NCBI GenBank assembly: GCA_002431285.1
Contig: DJEF01000034.1
Span: 1 to 36,980, forward strand
Direction of reading: 5' to 3'
Source: Ruminococcaceae bacterium UBA5905
GTDB lineage: Bacteria; Bacillota; Clostridia; Oscillospirales; Acutalibacteraceae
DNA length: 36,980 nt
This document shows, in pieces, positions 34,925 to 36,980 of this stretch. Position numbers and translations under genes: made by a program. Within the stretch, counting starts at the first letter, position 1; each line of letters starts with the position of its first letter. The notes beneath the pieces are model-generated. The model had not been told where the DNA came from. It saw only the letters and a list, made by a program, of their open reading frames with translations, and ran no database searches.

Positions 34925-34968
34925 GTAAATATACCCCGGAGCCGCATAAAATGCCGCTCCGGGGTATT
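34925..34968 (-). terminator. Hairpin after the XRE gene
   Basis: ATACCCCGGAGC (34931-34942) and GCTCCGGGGTAT (34956-34967) form a perfect 12-bp stem, 13 bases past the XRE stop on the minus strand. The tail ATATTTAC is only mildly T-rich. Confidence 0.65.
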
Positions 34969-34980
34969 CGGTCTGTTCGG

Positions 34981-35472
34981 TCAGGGCAGGCGGTGCACCT
35001 GCGGGTCGTCTGTCCGGCACAGCAAATAGACAAAGCAATCGGGGTACAACAGTTCCTGAAACGGAGTATTTCTCCGTTTTGTTTGTCTCATCACTTGCAA
35101 TACGGCAGTATTGCTGCGTTCTTCGACTTCCAAAACGGGAAAATCTTCTCGTTTCAGGTCGAAGATTTTCGGCAAACAGCGTTTCTTAGCGGCACGGCAC
35201 CCCGACCGAAGCATACTGGCGTATGCTGAGCGGAGGGCAACAAAGCCGATAAGGACGCTGTTTAGCCGAAAAAACCGTTGTACCCCCGATTGCTTTGTCC
35301 AGTCCAGACTGACGCTGTAAAAATCCGCCAATTGCACCAGCGTTTCCGTCGGCGGTACACGGCCGCCGTTTTCGTATTTCGACAATAATGCCTGTTCAAT
35401 GCCCGTTTTCATCTGCACCGCCAGCTGGGTGTATCCCCGCTGCCGTCGCAGTAGTTTCAGATTGTTCTTCAC
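34981..35472 (-). CDS. XRE family regulator with an in-frame element insertion
   Basis: The first 57 residues (KLLRRQRGYTQLAVQMKTG, LSKYENGGRVPPTETLVQLA, DFYSVSLD) are a standard Cro/C1-type helix-turn-helix. The last 15 residues (YLLCRTDDPQVHRLP) are the usual end of such short proteins. Between them lie 91 codons that come from the repeat element at 35029-35299. Removing them restores a normal 72-residue regulator with '...SVSLD-YLLCRTDDP...'. The insert is 273 bases including a two-base target copy, is a multiple of three and has no stop, so a 163-residue fusion can be made. The start is a GTG with GGGTGG nearby. Whether the fusion folds and binds DNA is not known. Confidence 0.8.
   Translation of the reverse strand: MKNNLKLLRRQRGYTQLAVQMKTGIEQALLSKYENGGRVPPTETLVQLADFYSVSLDWTKQSGVQRFFRLNSVLIGFVALRSAYASMLRSGCRAAKKRCLPKIFDLKREDFPVLEVEERSNTAVLQVMRQTKRRNTPFQELLYPDCFVYLLCRTDDPQVHRLP
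35029..35299 (-). mobile_element. MITE-like element, 271-bp copy inside the XRE gene
   Basis: Read on the minus strand, the element begins GACAAAGCAATCGGGGGTAC and ends GTACCCCGATTGCTTTGTC, terminal inverted repeats of about 22 bp with one base of difference. It is flanked by TG and TA, as if a TA target were duplicated and one copy changed. It carries no transposase. Inside are at least five perfect hairpins: TTTTCGGC-AAACAGCGT with its complement, AGCATAC-GTATGCT, GAAAATCTTC-GAAGATTTTC, GCAATAC-GTATTGC and AAACGGAG-CTCCGTTT. Such order suggests selection for RNA or cruciform structure. The left and right ends match the 150-bp copy at 32797-32946, which lies in the opposite orientation. Confidence 0.82.
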
Positions 35473-35488
35473 ACAACCACCCGAGCAT

Positions 35489-35532
35489 ATTATGTCATAT
35501 TGGACGCTTTCCGTTTATGACACATTGTCATA
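35489..35532. promoter_or_regulatory. Probable XRE operators between divergent genes
   Basis: TATGACA-CAT-TGTCATA (35516-35532) is a perfect palindrome with 7-bp arms. A second half-site, TGTCATA (35493-35499), lies 23 bases away next to the XRE start. Both lie between the XRE gene and the ribbon-helix-helix gene, so they are likely autoregulatory sites, by analogy with other XRE regulators. Which of the two proteins binds is inferred. Confidence 0.6.
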
Positions 35533-35600
35533 CACTGCCGGGTTGTGGTACGCAGTACCCGTTCACTCCATATCGACCATGGTTATGGGAGGTGATTATC

Positions 35601-35774
35601 TTGGACAATACAAGACCTCATGTGGAGATCGAATTTCCCTCTGAATTGTGCGCGAAGTTACAGTACATCGCCCAATGCGAAGGGCGTTCTTTTAATGGTC
35701 AGGTGCTTTCAGCGGTCAAAGCGTGCGTCGCCCATTTTGAATGTCTGAACGGCAGAATCCGGATCGACAAATGA
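35601..35774 (+). CDS. Arc-like ribbon-helix-helix protein
   Basis: This small 57-residue protein is read from a TTG at 35601, placed after GGGAGGTGATTATC; no ATG suits the frame. The sequence VEIEFPSELCAKLQYIA and EGRSFNGQVLSAVKACV has the strand-helix-helix pattern of Arc/MetJ-type repressors. It is divergent from the XRE gene with the palindromic operators between them. Such pairs occur on mobile elements and in toxin-antitoxin loci, but no toxin gene is visible beside it. The role is not known. Confidence 0.65.
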   Translation: MDNTRPHVEIEFPSELCAKLQYIAQCEGRSFNGQVLSAVKACVAHFECLNGRIRIDK

Positions 35775-35810
35775 ACAATACTACTACACACACGCCCCAC
35801 GTTCATCCGC

Positions 35811-36488
35811 TCAATCCTCCCGGATAGCGGCGATCTCTCCCTGCCGCTTATAGATGGTGCGGGCCGGAACAACCCCCCGCACCGCCGACAGCGGATACAC
35901 CCGGGCGTCGGCGCCGATGACCGTGCCCGGATTCAGCACGCTGCCGCAGCCCACCTCCACCCGGTCGCCCAGCATCGCGCCGATCTTCTTGCGCCCGGTG
36001 GGAATGCGCGCATCTCCCACCCGGATCGTCACCGGCAGTTTATCGCTTTTCACATTGGAGGTGATGCTGCCCGCTCCCATATGCGCCTTATAGCCCAGGA
36101 CGGAATCCCCCACGTAGTTATAGTGGGGCACCTGCACACCGTCAAAAAGGATCACATTTTTCAGCTCGGTAGAATTGCCCACCACCGCGCCGCAGCCCAC
36201 CAGCGCATTGCCCCGGATAAAAGCGCCGTGGCGCACCTCGGTCTTGGCGCCGATGATCACATTCTCGCCGATATAGGCACTGTCAAATACCGTCGCCGTG
36301 CGGTGGATCCACACCGTCGGCGCCGGGTGGTCATACTCCTCCGGAGACAGCGATTCTCCCAGCTCCCGGATAAACCCGGCGATGCCGTCCAGCGCCTCCC
36401 ACGGATACGTCATCCCCGCCAGCAGCGGCTGCGCCGCCGTATGGGACAGGTCGTACAGTGCCGCCACCGTCAATTCGGTATATTCCAT
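35811..36488 (-). CDS. Left-handed beta-helix (hexapeptide) sugar-nucleotide-type protein
   Basis: The 225-residue product from the ATG at 36488 (MEYTELTVAALYDL, GGGAGG upstream) has a short N-terminal helical part and then hexapeptide repeats (TATVFDSAYIGENVIIGAKTE, RHGAFIRGNALVGCGAVVGNS, VEVGCGSVLNPGTVIGADARV). These form a left-handed beta-helix as in the acetyltransferase half of GlmU. The segment SVLGYKAHMGAGSITSNVKSD resembles the GlmU active-site loop. The pyrophosphorylase half is absent, so the exact reaction (N-acetylation of a sugar phosphate, or other acyl transfer) is unclear. It lies downstream of alr, which fits an envelope role. Confidence 0.75.
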   Translation of the reverse strand: MEYTELTVAALYDLSHTAAQPLLAGMTYPWEALDGIAGFIRELGESLSPEEYDHPAPTVWIHRTATVFDSAYIGENVIIGAKTEVRHGAFIRGNALVGCGAVVGNSTELKNVILFDGVQVPHYNYVGDSVLGYKAHMGAGSITSNVKSDKLPVTIRVGDARIPTGRKKIGAMLGDRVEVGCGSVLNPGTVIGADARVYPLSAVRGVVPARTIYKRQGEIAAIRED

Positions 36489-36593
36489 ATGCTTGTTCCT
36501 CCCTGTAATGCGCAGCCTTGCGCTCCATACGCTCTTCCGTATGGGCATAGTTTTATGCTGAACGGTCCGCCGGTATTCGTCCCCAACGGCGGC

Positions 36594-36980
36594 TTATTCC
36601 CGCTTGACAATATAATCCAGCTTGCCCACCAGCTGACCGCCCCGGTAAAACAGCCGGGGAACCCGCTTACTCAAAAGGCAGATCACCTCATAGTTGATGG
36701 TGCCCATCCAGCCGGCCACCGCGTCGGCGGTCAACGTATCCCGGCCGAACACCGTCACCTCTGTGCCCACCTGCACGTCGGCCAGCGCCGACACATCCAG
36801 CATACACTGATCCATACACACCCGGCCGATGACCGGCACCGACTGTCCGTGGATAAGCATACGCCCCCTGTTGGACAGGCTGCGGCCGTATCCGTCTCCA
36901 TAGCCGATGGGCACCGTGGCCACCCGGATGGGCGCGGGCGCCGTGTAGGTACGGCCGTAGCTGACGGTCGTACCGGCGGG
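36594..36980 (-). CDS. alr: Alanine racemase, C-terminal part (5' end outside window)
   Basis: This PLP enzyme makes D-alanine for peptidoglycan. Only the last 129 codons are in the window; the frame is open to the edge at 36980. Visible family segments are PAGTTVSYGRTYTA, ATVPIGYGDGYGRSLSN, the catalytic-loop segment VIGRVCMDQCMLDV and the C-terminal VGWM-like AGWMGTINYEVICLLSKRVPR. The lysine-bearing N-terminal barrel must lie beyond the edge. About 105 bases without a gene separate it from the hexapeptide gene. Confidence 0.95.
   Translation of the reverse strand, partial: PAGTTVSYGRTYTAPAPIRVATVPIGYGDGYGRSLSNRGRMLIHGQSVPVIGRVCMDQCMLDVSALADVQVGTEVTVFGRDTLTADAVAGWMGTINYEVICLLSKRVPRLFYRGGQLVGKLDYIVKRE

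Noticed and set aside
32797..35299. A composite transposon bounded by the two inverted repeat copies
   Set aside because: The copies differ in length and each has its own terminal repeats, and no transposase lies between them, so they are better read as two separate non-autonomous insertions.

Overview
The window looks like the chromosome of a GC-rich gut clostridium, most likely of the Oscillospirales/Ruminococcaceae type. The evidence is the Firmicutes order plsX, ACP-like gene, rnc, smc; a promoter-leader-infC-rpmI-rplT unit; a cdaA-cdaR pair; strong AAAGGAGG-type ribosome binding sites; and consensus TTGACA/TATAAT promoters. This is inference from gene content and style; no rRNA or tRNA gene is present to anchor it.

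Bases 1-17,800 are mostly housekeeping genes, nearly all on the minus strand. In transcription order they are: DUF3343 and a cysteine desulfurase (sulfur or selenium handling); cdaA and cdaR (c-di-AMP synthesis); infC-rpmI-rplT with a transcription attenuator and an apparent AUA start on infC; a SpoU/TrmH-type RNA methyltransferase; dprA; topA; trmFO; plsX; an ACP-like gene lacking the phosphopantetheine serine; rnc; smc; and a YcxB-like membrane protein. A small DUF1292 gene on the plus strand is followed by a 0.4-kb gene-free stretch with a structured RNA candidate (possibly 6S RNA) and two strong hairpin terminators.

Bases 18,180-32,800 are an accessory carbohydrate region. A GH127 beta-L-arabinofuranosidase gene diverges from an AraC-type regulator through overlapping promoters. 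A six-cistron minus-strand operon follows: mannonate dehydratase (uxuA), a 51-codon internally deleted TIM-barrel remnant, an SDR mannonate oxidoreductase, two different sugar-phosphate isomerase/epimerase TIM barrels, and a Gfo/Idh/MocA oxidoreductase. It diverges from a second AraC-type regulator. Next come a third AraC-type regulator and a heparinase II/III-type lyase, both broken by single-base shifts (five in about 2.2 kb), then a GH20-type hexosaminidase and an SGNH/GxDLY esterase. Together they suggest uptake and breakdown of uronate- and hexosamine-containing glycans, with mannonate as one intermediate.

Bases 32,800-36,980 hold an AEC-type transporter, a DUF975 membrane protein, an XRE regulator, a ribbon-helix-helix protein, a left-handed beta-helix sugar-nucleotide-type protein and the 3' part of alanine racemase. 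Two related non-autonomous elements with about 22-bp terminal inverted repeats lie here: a 150-bp copy between the transporter and esterase genes, and a 271-bp hairpin-rich copy inserted in frame in the XRE gene, adding 91 codons. This is the most unusual structure in the window.
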